NCBI GenBank assembly: GCA_910589635.1
Contig: CAJUTD010000017.1
Coordinates: 5,368-42,901, forward strand
DNA: 37,534 nucleotides
Source of the DNA: an uncultured Lachnospiraceae bacterium
GTDB taxonomy: Bacteria > Bacillota > Clostridia > Lachnospirales > Lachnospiraceae
Direction of reading: 5' to 3'
Position 1 is the stretch's first letter. Every line of letters starts with the position of its first letter. A program made the position numbers and the translations under genes. The notes below the pieces were generated by a model, which was not told the DNA's origin, did no database searches, and saw nothing but the letters and a program-made list of their open reading frames with translations. Of this stretch, positions 24,508 through 33,686 are shown one piece after another.

Positions 24508-24654
24508 TTGCGCAGAAATTGCGCATATTCATGCGAAAACCATATACAGTTTTACCAAACAATATCTATTAACTTTGGCAAAAATTAATATTGTATATAA
24601 AAGTAAACGCTTTATAATTATTAATATAGTAATCATATGCGCAACGATGCGCAA
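24508..24654 (+). promoter_or_regulatory. Regulatory region with four TTGCGCA heptamers in two inverted pairs
   Basis: TTGCGCA occurs at 24508-24514 and 24519-24525, starts 11 bp apart. The reverse complement TGCGCAA occurs at 24638-24644 and 24648-24654, 10 bp apart. Each pair is spaced by one DNA turn, and the two pairs face each other across the promoter at 24591-24618. This is the layout of a cooperative operator for a dimeric regulator that could loop the DNA. The regulator is not encoded in this window as far as I can see. Confidence 0.6.
24591..24618 (+). promoter_or_regulatory. Promoter of second GH43 gene, with cre-like spacer
   Basis: TTGTAT (24591-24596), a 16-nt spacer and a perfect TATAAT (24613-24618). 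The spacer and -10 overlap GTAAACGCTTTA, which matches the CcpA cre consensus (WTGNAANCGNWNNCW) at all but two defined positions. Catabolite repression is therefore possible but unproven. The leader to the ATG at 24720 is about 95 nt. Confidence 0.55.
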
Positions 24655-24719
24655 TTGGATGCTTTTGTAACGAATGATATATACGGTATGTATATGGTGT
24701 CATGAAAGGAAGGGATGGA

Positions 24720-27700
24720 ATGAAGAAGAAATTTATCAGTAAACTATTAGTGCTGGCAATGTCGGTTTCACTGCTTTCCGGTGTATCGCAGCCTGCATTG
24801 GCGGAGGCGGCGGGCAGCCAGAATGCGACGATCAGCGGTACGCTCCTTGCAGCGGATGGAACAGTAGTAAAAAATCAGAAAGTAGTGCTGAGGGAGCGGA
24901 GTGCAAAGGACAAAAGCGGCCGTTATACAGTAACCACGGATAAAGAAGGTAAATATACCGCAAGCGTTCCGGCAGGCGTTTATCAAGTGGTAGGGTTTCC
25001 GTATGCATTTGATTCCGGAAAGTTGAAAGGGACGGTCAATAAGAACGACGTCTGTGCAGTGGCACAGGTTGTAACTGCGGATGATGGCGCTCAGATTGTG
25101 CAAGATTTACAGGTGCCAACGCCCATTGAAGTACCGAATGGGGAATTTGACGCCGCTTTTTCAGAAAAGGACTGGACAATGACGGGTACGATAGCGAGAC
25201 AGAGGAACGGTAACAAAGACAGGCATTCTGGTGAAGGCCATCTAAACGCATGGGATGATAAAGGCCCTTATCAATTTGATGTGTCTCAGCAGCTGGCAAA
25301 CCTGAAGAAAGGGACGTATACGATCCAGCTTTCGGCAGAGTCAGGTCTTGCGGATATTGATGAGGCTTATATATATGCGAAAGATGCAGACGGAAATATT
25401 TTGGCAAAAGAAGAACTCCGTTCCACAACAGACTATGAAGTTTTTGCACTGACGGTGGAGGTCACAGAGGAACCAATAATAGTAGGTATCTATAGTAGCT
25501 GTTCCGTTAGTATGTGGGTTAATGCTGACGAATTCCGCATGGGCAGGCTCCCGGATGCACCGGAAATCTATACGAAAGCACAGCTGAAAACACTGCTTGA
25601 TGATGCCGAGACATACGATGCAAAAGATTTCACAAAGGCGTCCTTCGATAATTTGACAACTGCCAAGACAGACGCGCAGACCGTCTATGACAAAGCAAGC
25701 GCAGCGGACAACGAAATCACGCAGGCATACAAAGCATTGCAGGCTGCAATCGAATCATTAGTGCCGGCCAAAAAAGAGGGAGACGCCAATATTCAAAACG
25801 ATGTCTTCTGGCGTGATACGGATGGTAACATTATCTATTCCCAGGGCGGCGGCATTTTTGAATTTGACGGTACATATTATTGGTATGGTGTGAAATATGA
25901 TGAGGCAGAGAAGTACGCTGCCAATCCGGCAGCAGGTCCATATTCCACGAATCCTTCGCCAAAGTTTGTGGGTGTTACTTGTTATTCATCCAAAGACCTT
26001 GTGTCATGGAAATATGAAGGGCTTGTCGTGGACAGAGAAGAAGTCAGCGGCAGAGAAGAGATGAACAACCAGGAAGTTGCCTGGGTAGGCCGTCTGGGCG
26101 TTGCCAAGGTAGGAGATAAATATGCGTTGCTGGTGCAACATGAATGCCCGGATGCAGACAATTCTCTGGACGGAAATATTGACACCGATAATTTCAGCAA
26201 GCAGGTGCTTGTGTTGACGTCGGATACCCCTAATGGTGAGTTTACATGGAACCAACGTATTAACATGAAAGACTATACGGGTGGGACGCCTAATACGGGT
26301 GACCAGACCGTCTTTACGGATGATGATGGAACCAGCTATCTTGTATATTCCTATGGATCTGGCAGAGGAAGGATTTTCCTTTCTAAGATTGTTGCCCAGG
26401 AAGGTGGCAAAATTGGCCTCGCGAATTCGCATAAGATTTATCAGGGAGCAGGACGCGAAGGCAACTGCATGTTTAAATATCATGACAAGTATTATGTATG
26501 TGCTTCGGACCTTTATGGATGGAATGCGTCACATGCATATTATATGGTTTTAGACAGTTTGGAAGATTCTTATCTGGACAACTTTACGCCGGCGGGTAAC
26601 ATGGCGTTGATGGATGGCAGCAGTGACGATTTCTGCCATGTGACACAGACAGGATTTTTCTATACGGTAAAGGGAAGCGGGCAGGAGACCGTGCTTTTCT
26701 GCGGTGACCGCTGGGCGGACTTTGCGGGAAATGGCCTTGGCTATAACCAGTGGTGCCCATTGTCCTTCAAGGCAGATGGAACGCCATACTTTAACTCTTT
26801 AAGTGCATGGGATTTAGACCTTGCGACCGGCGAATGGACGGTTCACGCCTCTAATAATTATGTTAAAAATGGCAGCTTTGATGCAGACCGCGTGGATATG
26901 AAGGAGTTGGCAGGCTGGACGAATACCATTCAGGGTGGAAATTCCCCGATTAGTAACAATAAAGATAAGGTTACCGGTAAATATGCTCTCAAATTGGGTG
27001 ATTCTGTAGACTTTGATTGTAAAGTATCCCAGGTTATCACACAGGACACGGCGACAGCTGACGCCGTAGTTGTGCCGGATGGAACTTACAATTTGACAGC
27101 TAAGGTGAAAAACAGCGGAACTTTCGATGAATTAAGCATGTATGCCAAATCGGGAAGCCTGACGAAGAAGGCCATGATTAATGAGGCGCATACTGCCTAT
27201 ACAGAAGTGACATTGGAAGACGTCACTGTCACAGACGGCAAAGCAGAGATTGGTTTTATCGCCAAAGGCAGGAAGAATGCGTCCGCTCTCGTGGATGATG
27301 TGACACTGGTACGCTCTGCGAAACAGAGTGCTGACACAGAGAGTATTGCGCTGCCGATTACTTCTGACGTGGCAAAAGATGTGACAGTTACAGTGGCAGC
27401 GGAGGATGGAACAGTTACCTATGTCTATGAAGGCAAGTTAAAAGATGGGAAAGAAACGTTTACGATATCTCCGGTCAAGGCAGGAACATATGCAGTTACG
27501 GTTTCAGTAAATTCCAGTCAGATTGAGGGAGTAACCCAGAATGTGACAGTGACGCCAGGGCAGACAGCGCAGGTGCCGGAAGTCACGGTTACCAATCAGG
27601 GCGGAAACGTAACTGGCAAGGTAGTAGATGGAACAGGCGCCGGTATTGCAGGGGTTACAGTTATTTTGACAAAAGGGGAGAACGTTATCCAGACAACGAC

Positions 27701-29480
27701 CGGTGAGGATGGAACATTTACTTTTTCCGATATCCTTGCGGGAGTATATACGGTTCAGGTAGAAAAAGAAGGTTATATTTCACCGGAACAGGCGACGGTC
27801 ACAGTTGCAGTTGGCGAGACAGCCACAGTGGCACAGCAGACGATGCAGAGCGCTATGGGCACAATAAGCGGAACAGTCAAGGATATGTCAGGGGCAGTAG
27901 TTGCCAATGCAACGGTAACACTACGTGGATGTAAGACAAAGAGCAGTGATAAACGTTATACTGTAAAGACGGGCTCAGACGGAACATACAGCATACAGGT
28001 AATAGAGGACACGTATCAGGTTTTGGCGGCAAAGGAAGGCGTCAATGTCCAGAGTGTTTCTGAGAAAGTTAATGTAGTGAGGAATGAATCATACACGACA
28101 GATTTAGTCATCCCCGAGACAGTTACCGTGCCGAACGGAGATTTTGAGAAGGCATTGAATGCAAGTACGGATTGGACGAATACCGGGTCGGCAGGAAAGC
28201 AGACGAATCGGGCGGCAGACGTACTCTCTGGCAAAGGCGGGTACAATATTTGGTCTGAAAACAATTTTACAGTGGAATTGAAACAAACCCTGCAGGGGCT
28301 TTCCAATGGCACTTATGCCGTAAATGTCAAAGCGGATTCTGAATTCAGCGCAGAGGATGAATTGTATATTTATGCCAAAGATGCATCGGGAAAACTTCTT
28401 GCGAAAGAAGATATTCCAAGTATCAGTGTGAATAGTAAAGGCGAGGTGATCGGCCTGGTCGCGGAAGTCAAAGACGGCACGCTTACGATCGGAATTTCCG
28501 GCAATATGAAAGGCGGCGCATGGTCTCATGTAGACGATTTCTGTGTCGGCAGGATGAAAGCGGAAAACACAGGCGGCAATGGTGAGGATAAGGACAAAGC
28601 TGATAAAGAAGCTGTTGATGAAGTTGCAGAGTTAATCGCTAAGATTGGAACTGTGACGGCAACGCCAGACTGCAAGGCCAAGATTGATGCGGCAAGGGCA
28701 GCTTATAATAAGCTGACAGACACCCAGAAAGCCTTAGTGACGAACCTGAATGTACTGACAGCGGCAGAAGACAGATATGAGGAATTGACAAAGACACAAG
28801 TCACAAATGATAAGATTGATATCAGTAAAGCCAGCGTTGCATCCATCAAGGCGCAGATTTATACCGGCAAATCGCTCTCTCCGGCAGTTAAGGTGACTTA
28901 TAATGGCAAAACGCTGGTTAAGAATAAGGATTACAAGCTGTCCTATAAGAATAATAAGAACATTGGCACGGCAACGGTGACAATCACCGGAACAGGCAAA
29001 TATAAGGGAAGCATGAGCAAGAAATTTACGATTACCGTAAAGAAGAATAAGACGTATACCGTTGGCAATTACAAGTATAAAATTACCAATGCCAAGACCA
29101 ATGGAAAGGGAACCGTTACTGTAACCGGTGGAAAGAAGAAAACATTAAAGAGCGTGAAGATTGGTTCGACAGTCAAGATTGGCGGTAAGAACTTCAAGAT
29201 TACGTCCGTTGGCAAAAATGCATTCAAAGGCTACAAGAAACTGACTTCTGCTACCATCGGAAAAAATGTGACGAAGATCGAAGCGGGCGCGTTTGAAAAA
29301 TGCAGTAAGCTGAAAAAGATCAAAATCAGCGGCTCCTCATTAAAGAGCGTTGGCAAAAATGCCATTAAGGGAATCAGCAAAAAGGCAACGATCCAGTGCC
29401 CGAAAAAGAAAGTGGCAAAATATAAGAAACTCTTTAAATCTTCTACAGGTTTCAAAAAGACGATGAAAATTAAAAAATAA
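24720..29480 (+). CDS. Giant secreted GH43 glycosidase with carbohydrate-binding and LRR_5 modules
   Basis: The start at 24720 (MKKKFISKLLVLAMSV) has AGGAAGG upstream; the earlier ATG at 24702 lacks a site. The protein is 1586 aa. Domains: signal peptide 1-29; carboxypeptidase-regulatory-like beta sandwich about 33-110; CBM-like module about 135-285 (VPNGEFDAAF); FIVAR-like helices about 290-350; GH43 catalytic propeller about 355-710 with Asp in NTGDQTVFTDDDG and Glu in GREGNCMF; CBM about 712-870; two carboxypeptidase-regulatory-like repeats about 960-1105; a second CBM resembling the first at about 1135-1280; a linker; a YTGK-type beta module; and a C-terminal LRR_5 segment (GKNAFKGYKKLTSATIG). 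It should be an extracellular arabinan- or galactan-type glycosidase. Unlike its neighbour, it keeps the expected acidic residues. Confidence 0.88.
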   Translation: MKKKFISKLLVLAMSVSLLSGVSQPALAEAAGSQNATISGTLLAADGTVVKNQKVVLRERSAKDKSGRYTVTTDKEGKYTASVPAGVYQVVGFPYAFDSGKLKGTVNKNDVCAVAQVVTADDGAQIVQDLQVPTPIEVPNGEFDAAFSEKDWTMTGTIARQRNGNKDRHSGEGHLNAWDDKGPYQFDVSQQLANLKKGTYTIQLSAESGLADIDEAYIYAKDADGNILAKEELRSTTDYEVFALTVEVTEEPIIVGIYSSCSVSMWVNADEFRMGRLPDAPEIYTKAQLKTLLDDAETYDAKDFTKASFDNLTTAKTDAQTVYDKASAADNEITQAYKALQAAIESLVPAKKEGDANIQNDVFWRDTDGNIIYSQGGGIFEFDGTYYWYGVKYDEAEKYAANPAAGPYSTNPSPKFVGVTCYSSKDLVSWKYEGLVVDREEVSGREEMNNQEVAWVGRLGVAKVGDKYALLVQHECPDADNSLDGNIDTDNFSKQVLVLTSDTPNGEFTWNQRINMKDYTGGTPNTGDQTVFTDDDGTSYLVYSYGSGRGRIFLSKIVAQEGGKIGLANSHKIYQGAGREGNCMFKYHDKYYVCASDLYGWNASHAYYMVLDSLEDSYLDNFTPAGNMALMDGSSDDFCHVTQTGFFYTVKGSGQETVLFCGDRWADFAGNGLGYNQWCPLSFKADGTPYFNSLSAWDLDLATGEWTVHASNNYVKNGSFDADRVDMKELAGWTNTIQGGNSPISNNKDKVTGKYALKLGDSVDFDCKVSQVITQDTATADAVVVPDGTYNLTAKVKNSGTFDELSMYAKSGSLTKKAMINEAHTAYTEVTLEDVTVTDGKAEIGFIAKGRKNASALVDDVTLVRSAKQSADTESIALPITSDVAKDVTVTVAAEDGTVTYVYEGKLKDGKETFTISPVKAGTYAVTVSVNSSQIEGVTQNVTVTPGQTAQVPEVTVTNQGGNVTGKVVDGTGAGIAGVTVILTKGENVIQTTTGEDGTFTFSDILAGVYTVQVEKEGYISPEQATVTVAVGETATVAQQTMQSAMGTISGTVKDMSGAVVANATVTLRGCKTKSSDKRYTVKTGSDGTYSIQVIEDTYQVLAAKEGVNVQSVSEKVNVVRNESYTTDLVIPETVTVPNGDFEKALNASTDWTNTGSAGKQTNRAADVLSGKGGYNIWSENNFTVELKQTLQGLSNGTYAVNVKADSEFSAEDELYIYAKDASGKLLAKEDIPSISVNSKGEVIGLVAEVKDGTLTIGISGNMKGGAWSHVDDFCVGRMKAENTGGNGEDKDKADKEAVDEVAELIAKIGTVTATPDCKAKIDAARAAYNKLTDTQKALVTNLNVLTAAEDRYEELTKTQVTNDKIDISKASVASIKAQIYTGKSLSPAVKVTYNGKTLVKNKDYKLSYKNNKNIGTATVTITGTGKYKGSMSKKFTITVKKNKTYTVGNYKYKITNAKTNGKGTVTVTGGKKKTLKSVKIGSTVKIGGKNFKITSVGKNAFKGYKKLTSATIGKNVTKIEAGAFEKCSKLKKIKISGSSLKSVGKNAIKGISKKATIQCPKKKVAKYKKLFKSSTGFKKTMKIKK

Positions 29481-29533
29481 AAGAAAATCGCAAATACCAT
29501 CAAATCCCTGCTGCCATAGGTGAAAACTTCCGG

Positions 29534-29562
29534 TTGACAGATATGACGGCGGGGAGTAGAAT
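29534..29562 (+). promoter_or_regulatory. Promoter of the riboflavin operon
   Basis: TTGACA (29534-29539), a 17-nt spacer and TAGAAT (29557-29562) lie about 20 nt ahead of the FMN riboswitch. Confidence 0.8.
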
Positions 29563-29582
29563 GGAGATATAAACGAAATAAA

Positions 29583-29755
29583 GTTCTTCAGGGCAGGGTG
29601 CCCATTTTGTATGCAGTGTTTTTTCGTAATCGGCTGAATGCAGAGTGGAATTCCCGACCGACGGTGATACCCCAAGGAGGGCAAGTCCGTGAGCCGTAAG
29701 GCATGATTTGGTGAGAATCCAAAACCGACAGTACAGTCTGGATGAGAGAAGACAT
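29583..29755 (+). promoter_or_regulatory. FMN riboswitch (RFN element)
   Basis: The conserved RFN blocks occur in order: GTTCTTCAGGGCAGGGTG at the 5' end, AATTCCCGACCGACGGTGATA-type middle (split here across 29650-29672), AAGTCCGTGAGCC, TTGGTGAGAATCCAAAACCGACAG-type region, and GGATGAGAGAAGA at the 3' end. FMN binding to this RNA switches off riboflavin genes. It is followed by an intrinsic terminator at 29788-29819, so control is by transcription attenuation. It precedes ribU, ribD, ribE, ribBA and ribH. Confidence 0.97.
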
Positions 29756-29787
29756 TGGCTATATCTGTATATGTGTAATTGCGCATC

Positions 29788-29819
29788 AGCCCTGAATCTA
29801 TCTGGATTCAGGGCTTTTA
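29788..29819 (+). terminator. Riboswitch expression-platform terminator
   Basis: AGCCCTGAATC (29788-29798) pairs with GATTCAGGGCT (29805-29815) over a 6-nt loop, then TTTT. It lies about 35 nt after the RFN element and fits FMN-dependent termination. Confidence 0.9.
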
Positions 29820-29821
29820 AT

Positions 29822-29876
29822 ATTCTATAGGAAAGGCCTTGTCACGCGAAAGCGTGAAAATATTTTCTTATAGAAT
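29822..29876 (+). promoter_or_regulatory. Second stem-loop in the ribU leader
   Basis: ATTCTATAGGAAA (29822-29834) pairs with TTTCTTATAGAAT (29864-29876) through 13 pairs including one G-U. It encloses a TCACGC/GCGTGA hairpin with a GAAA tetraloop (29842-29857). It begins just after the terminator and ends about 20 nt before the ribU ribosome site. It is not part of the RFN fold. It may be an RNA-stability element or a small inserted palindrome. Confidence 0.65.
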
Positions 29877-29913
29877 AAAATGATATGCGCGAATTTGAAA
29901 GGAGCTTTTAATA

Positions 29914-30537
29914 ATGAATACAGTAACGAAAACAAGAGATAGACGGATAGATGTCTGGAAACTGACAATGACGGCCATGCTATCTGCAATTGCCTTTGTG
30001 TTGATGTTTTTGGAATTTTCCGTGCCTGTTATGCCGCCCTTCATTAAAATGGATTTGTCTGACTTGCCGGAGCTCATTGGCGCGTTTGCCATGGGGCCTG
30101 TCAGCGGTGTGGCAATCTGCCTGATTAAGAATCTTCTGCATCTTTTTATGTCCACGACCGGGGGTGTAGGCGAACTCTCCAACTTTATCCTTGGCGCATG
30201 TTTTGTGTTCCCGGCGGGCATGATTTACCGCAAATGGAAAGGCAAAAAGAGCGCAATCTTCGGGGCGTCGCTGGGAGCTTTTCTGATGGCAGTGGTGAGC
30301 ATTGTTTCCAATTATTATATCGTATATCCGTTTTATTACAATTTTATGGATAAGGACGCTATTTTGTCAGCCTATCAGGCAATTCTGCCGGGCATCCAAA
30401 GTATCCTGCAATGCCTGATTGTTTTTAACGCGCCGTTTACGCTGGTAAAAGGATTGCTCAGCGTAGCGGTTACAGTCTTGATCTACAAACATATTTCACC
30501 GTTTTTAAAAGGGACAAATAGATTGGGAAAGGAATGA
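29914..30537 (+). CDS. ribU: Riboflavin ECF transporter S component RibU
   Basis: The 207-aa membrane protein is the substrate-binding S component of an energy-coupling factor importer for riboflavin. It has about six hydrophobic segments. Family motifs include the N-terminal MTAMLSAIAFVLMFLEF helix, PPFIKMDLSDLPELIGAFAMGP and the KNLLHLFMSTTGGVGELSNF loop. The energising ECF-A, A' and T proteins are not here, as usual for group II ECF transporters. AAAGGAG lies 10 nt before the ATG. It is the first gene after the FMN riboswitch. Confidence 0.95.
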   Translation: MNTVTKTRDRRIDVWKLTMTAMLSAIAFVLMFLEFSVPVMPPFIKMDLSDLPELIGAFAMGPVSGVAICLIKNLLHLFMSTTGGVGELSNFILGACFVFPAGMIYRKWKGKKSAIFGASLGAFLMAVVSIVSNYYIVYPFYYNFMDKDAILSAYQAILPGIQSILQCLIVFNAPFTLVKGLLSVAVTVLIYKHISPFLKGTNRLGKE

Positions 30538-30541
30538 ACAG

Positions 30542-31699
30542 ATGGGAGAATCTTTGAAAACGCATGAGGATTATATGCGCATGGCGCTTGCCCTGGCAAA
30601 GCGGGGAGAGGGGGGCGTGTCGCCCAACCCTATGGTAGGCTGCGTGGTGGTGAAAGATAACAAGGTTATTGCTGAGGGTTATCACGAGAAGTATGGCGGA
30701 TTCCATGCCGAGCGCAATGCGCTTTTGCATTGCCGGGAAGATGCGCAGGGAGCTGAGCTTTATGTAAATTTGGAGCCTTGTTGCCATCACGGCAAGACTC
30801 CTCCCTGCACGGAGATTATTCTGGAGAAGAAAATTAAAAAAGTCTATGTCGGCTGTTTGGATTCCAACCCCCAGGTGGCGGGGAAAGGCGTGCAGATTTT
30901 ACGTGAGCATGGCGTTCAGGTGGAGACAGGAATTCTCGAAGAAGAATGCCGGAAATTAAATGAAGTGTTTTTTTATTACATGGAAGAAAAAATGCCTTTT
31001 GCGGCGATGAAGTATGCCATGACCCTGGATGGGAAAATCGCCTGTGAGACAGGGGATTCTAAATGGGTCACCGGCGCGGAGGCGAGGGCGTATGTTCAAT
31101 GTCTGCGCAACCGCTATCGTGGCATTATGGCGGGCATCGGTACGGTACTTGCTGATAATCCACTGCTCAATTGTAGAATGGAGGGTGGCAGGAATCCGCT
31201 GCGCATCATTTGTGATTCGCGGCTTAGAATTCCTTGGGACAGCCAGATTGTAGAAACGGCGGGAGAGATTGAGACGATGATCGCCTGGAATCCCCAGGCA
31301 GCAGAAACGAAATCTCTGAAAGAAACTGTGGATTTTCTAAAGGGAAAAGGAATCACGCTTCTGGAAATCCCTCTGAAAAAAGACGGTGTGAATCCTGAGC
31401 TGGATTTGCTGCAGCTTTTTCGGGAACTTGGCGCGCGGGGGATTGACAGTATACTTATAGAGGGCGGCGGTACGCTCAATGCATCTGTACTGCGGCAAAA
31501 TCTCATTCAGCGGGTCTATGCGTTTGTAGCGCCCAAACTGGTTGCCGGGGCGAACGCCAAATCTCCGGTGGAGGGCGCGGGCATTTCCAGGATGGGGGAT
31601 GCGTTGGAATTGCAAGATATTGAGATTTCTTCATTCGGAAGAGACGTCTGTATTACAGGGAGGATGGGAAAGGAGATTTCATGTTTACCGGTATTATAG
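30542..31699 (+). CDS. ribD: RibD, bifunctional diaminohydroxyphosphoribosylaminopyrimidine deaminase / reductase
   Basis: The 385-aa protein catalyses the deamination and reduction steps after GTP ring opening. The N-terminal zinc deaminase domain (about 1-145) has the H-x-E motif (H55, E57 in FHAERNALL) and PCCHHGKTPPC with Cys ligands C80 and C89. The C-terminal reductase domain (about 148-375) starts AAMKYAMTLDGKIA and contains LIEGGGTLN. It starts 4 nt after ribU and its 3' end overlaps ribE by 19 bp, so the genes are tightly coupled. Confidence 0.97.
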   Translation: MGESLKTHEDYMRMALALAKRGEGGVSPNPMVGCVVVKDNKVIAEGYHEKYGGFHAERNALLHCREDAQGAELYVNLEPCCHHGKTPPCTEIILEKKIKKVYVGCLDSNPQVAGKGVQILREHGVQVETGILEEECRKLNEVFFYYMEEKMPFAAMKYAMTLDGKIACETGDSKWVTGAEARAYVQCLRNRYRGIMAGIGTVLADNPLLNCRMEGGRNPLRIICDSRLRIPWDSQIVETAGEIETMIAWNPQAAETKSLKETVDFLKGKGITLLEIPLKKDGVNPELDLLQLFRELGARGIDSILIEGGGTLNASVLRQNLIQRVYAFVAPKLVAGANAKSPVEGAGISRMGDALELQDIEISSFGRDVCITGRMGKEISCLPVL

Positions 31700-32331
31700 A
31701 AGAGACAGGGACAATTTGTGAAATCAAAAAAAGCGCCGTATCGGCACAGGTGAAAATCCGCTGCCGCAAAGTTCTGGAGGGGACCAAAGTCGGAGACAGC
31801 ATTGCAGTCAACGGAATCTGTCTGACCGTCACTTCCTTGGCAAAAGACAGTTTTACGGCAGATGTGATGGCGGAGACGATGCGTCGCAGCAGCTTGTCCG
31901 AGCTAACAGTGCCAGGTGTTGTGAACCTTGAACGCGCTATGAAAGCAGACGGCAGATTTGGCGGACATATCGTCTCTGGGCACATTGACGGATGCGGGCG
32001 GATTACGGATATAAGACAGGAGGAAAATGCAGTCTGGTACACTGTGGAAGCGGAAGATAACCTGTTGCGCTATATCGTGGAGAAAGGGTCTGTGGCGCTG
32101 GATGGAATCAGCCTAACGGTGGCAAATGCCACAGCAAAGGATTTCAAGGTGTCGGTGATTCCTCATACCAGGCAGGAGACGGCGTTGACGGAGAAGAAGA
32201 CAGGAAGTATTGTCAATATTGAATGTGATATTGTAGGGAAATATGTGGAGAAATTGCTTGCACCTGCAAAAGAACAGAAACCAGAGAGCAGGCTTGACGA
32301 GAATTTCCTGATGGAGCATGGATTTCTCTGA
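31681..32331 (+). CDS. ribE: Riboflavin synthase alpha subunit
   Basis: The 216-aa protein is the trimeric enzyme that dismutates two lumazines to riboflavin. It has the two homologous beta-barrel repeats expected: residues 1-88 (MFTGIIEETGTI, VNGICLTV, FTADVMAETMRRSSL) and 95-200 (GHIVSGHIDG, LDGISLTV, IPHTRQETAL). AAAGGAG precedes the ATG inside the ribD 3' end. Confidence 0.97.
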   Translation: MFTGIIEETGTICEIKKSAVSAQVKIRCRKVLEGTKVGDSIAVNGICLTVTSLAKDSFTADVMAETMRRSSLSELTVPGVVNLERAMKADGRFGGHIVSGHIDGCGRITDIRQEENAVWYTVEAEDNLLRYIVEKGSVALDGISLTVANATAKDFKVSVIPHTRQETALTEKKTGSIVNIECDIVGKYVEKLLAPAKEQKPESRLDENFLMEHGFL

Positions 32332-32413
32332 CAGAGCGTGTATTATGTTAATATAAATCTTGGATATTTTATGTTATAAGCGGAATATTGTTTTTGGGAA
32401 GGAGAGAAGGAAA

Positions 32414-33616
32414 ATGGGCAAAAATATTGATTCGGTGGAGCAGGCCTTAGCGGATATCCGCCTGGGAAAGATTGTGATGGTGATTGACGACCCTGACAGG
32501 GAAAATGAAGGGGACTTTATCTGTGCTGCGCAGTATGCTACCCCGGAAAATATAAACTTTATGGCAACCCATGGCAAGGGGTTAATTTGTATGCCAATGA
32601 GCAAAGAGCTCTGTCAGCAGCTTGGCTTAAAGCAGATGGTGGAACAGAATACAGATAACCACCAGACGGCGTTTACCGTGTCCATAGACGGCATTAATAC
32701 AGACACGGGAATTTCGGCGTATGAGCGTTCTGAGACAGCCCTTCTGGCGGTTAAAGATGGCGCGAAACCGGAAGATTTTCGCAGGCCGGGCCATATGTTT
32801 CCGTTGGAGGCGCGCGAAGGCGGCGTTTTAAAACGCACCGGGCACACGGAGGCGACGGTAGACCTTGCGCTGCTTGCGGGATTGAAGCCCTGCGGGCTCT
32901 GCTGTGAGATTATGCGGGAAGATGGCACCATGATGCGTACCACTGAATTATTAGAGCTGGCAGAAAAGTTTCGGATGACGGTAATCACTGTGGCAGATCT
33001 GGTACGCTACCGCATGGACAGGGAAAGCCTGGTACGGCAGGAGGCACATGCGAAGATGCCTACGAAATATGGTGAATTTGAAATCTATGGTTATGTCAAT
33101 AAATTGAATGGTGAGCACCATGTCGCGTTGACTATGGGAGACGTCTCGGACGGACAGCCGGTTCTGTGCAGAGTCCATTCAGAATGCCTGACCGGAGATG
33201 TGTTCGGCTCCGGGCGATGTGATTGCGGAGAACAGCTCGAAGCGGCTATGAAAGCGATTGCCGAGGAGGGAAGAGGTATACTTCTCTATATGCGCCAGGA
33301 GGGAAGAGGTATTGGTTTGATTAACAAGCTCAAAGCCTATGAATTGCAAGAACAGGGGTTTGACACGGTGGAGGCGAACGTCAAATTGGGGTTTGCGCCC
33401 GATCTCAGGGATTACGGCATCGGCGCTCAGATTCTTCATGATTTAGGCGCAGGGAAGCTCCGCCTGTTGACAAATAACCCCAAGAAAATTACAGGATTGT
33501 CCGGTTACGGCATCTCCATAGAGGAACGTGTGCCAATTCAGATGCCGGCCAAAAAGACCGATGTTTTTTATTTAAAGACGAAGCAGAGTAAAATGCAGCA
33601 CATGACAAATTATTAA
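32414..33616 (+). CDS. ribBA: RibBA, DHBP synthase / GTP cyclohydrolase II fusion
   Basis: The start at 32414 (MGKNIDSVEQAL) has GGAGAGAAGG upstream; the open frame from 32360 has no site. The protein is 400 aa. The N-terminal DHBP synthase domain (about 1-200) has DDPDRENEGDF and GHTEATVDLA. The C-terminal GTP cyclohydrolase II domain (about 205-395) has zinc cysteines C258, C269 and C271 in RVHSECLTGDVFGSGRCDCG and the RQEGRGIGL loop. It makes both precursors of the pathway and is complete for both activities. Confidence 0.97.
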   Translation: MGKNIDSVEQALADIRLGKIVMVIDDPDRENEGDFICAAQYATPENINFMATHGKGLICMPMSKELCQQLGLKQMVEQNTDNHQTAFTVSIDGINTDTGISAYERSETALLAVKDGAKPEDFRRPGHMFPLEAREGGVLKRTGHTEATVDLALLAGLKPCGLCCEIMREDGTMMRTTELLELAEKFRMTVITVADLVRYRMDRESLVRQEAHAKMPTKYGEFEIYGYVNKLNGEHHVALTMGDVSDGQPVLCRVHSECLTGDVFGSGRCDCGEQLEAAMKAIAEEGRGILLYMRQEGRGIGLINKLKAYELQEQGFDTVEANVKLGFAPDLRDYGIGAQILHDLGAGKLRLLTNNPKKITGLSGYGISIEERVPIQMPAKKTDVFYLKTKQSKMQHMTNY

Positions 33617-33686
33617 CTGCTATTTTGCAAGGTGTGGCGAGTGAAAATAACAGCATATCAATAAAGAATGAAAAAGGAGAATAAAA

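Noticed and set aside
29776..29786. TTGCGCA in the riboswitch expression platform as a fifth operator heptamer
   Set aside because: It is a single unpaired copy inside a structured leader, so chance is the simplest explanation.
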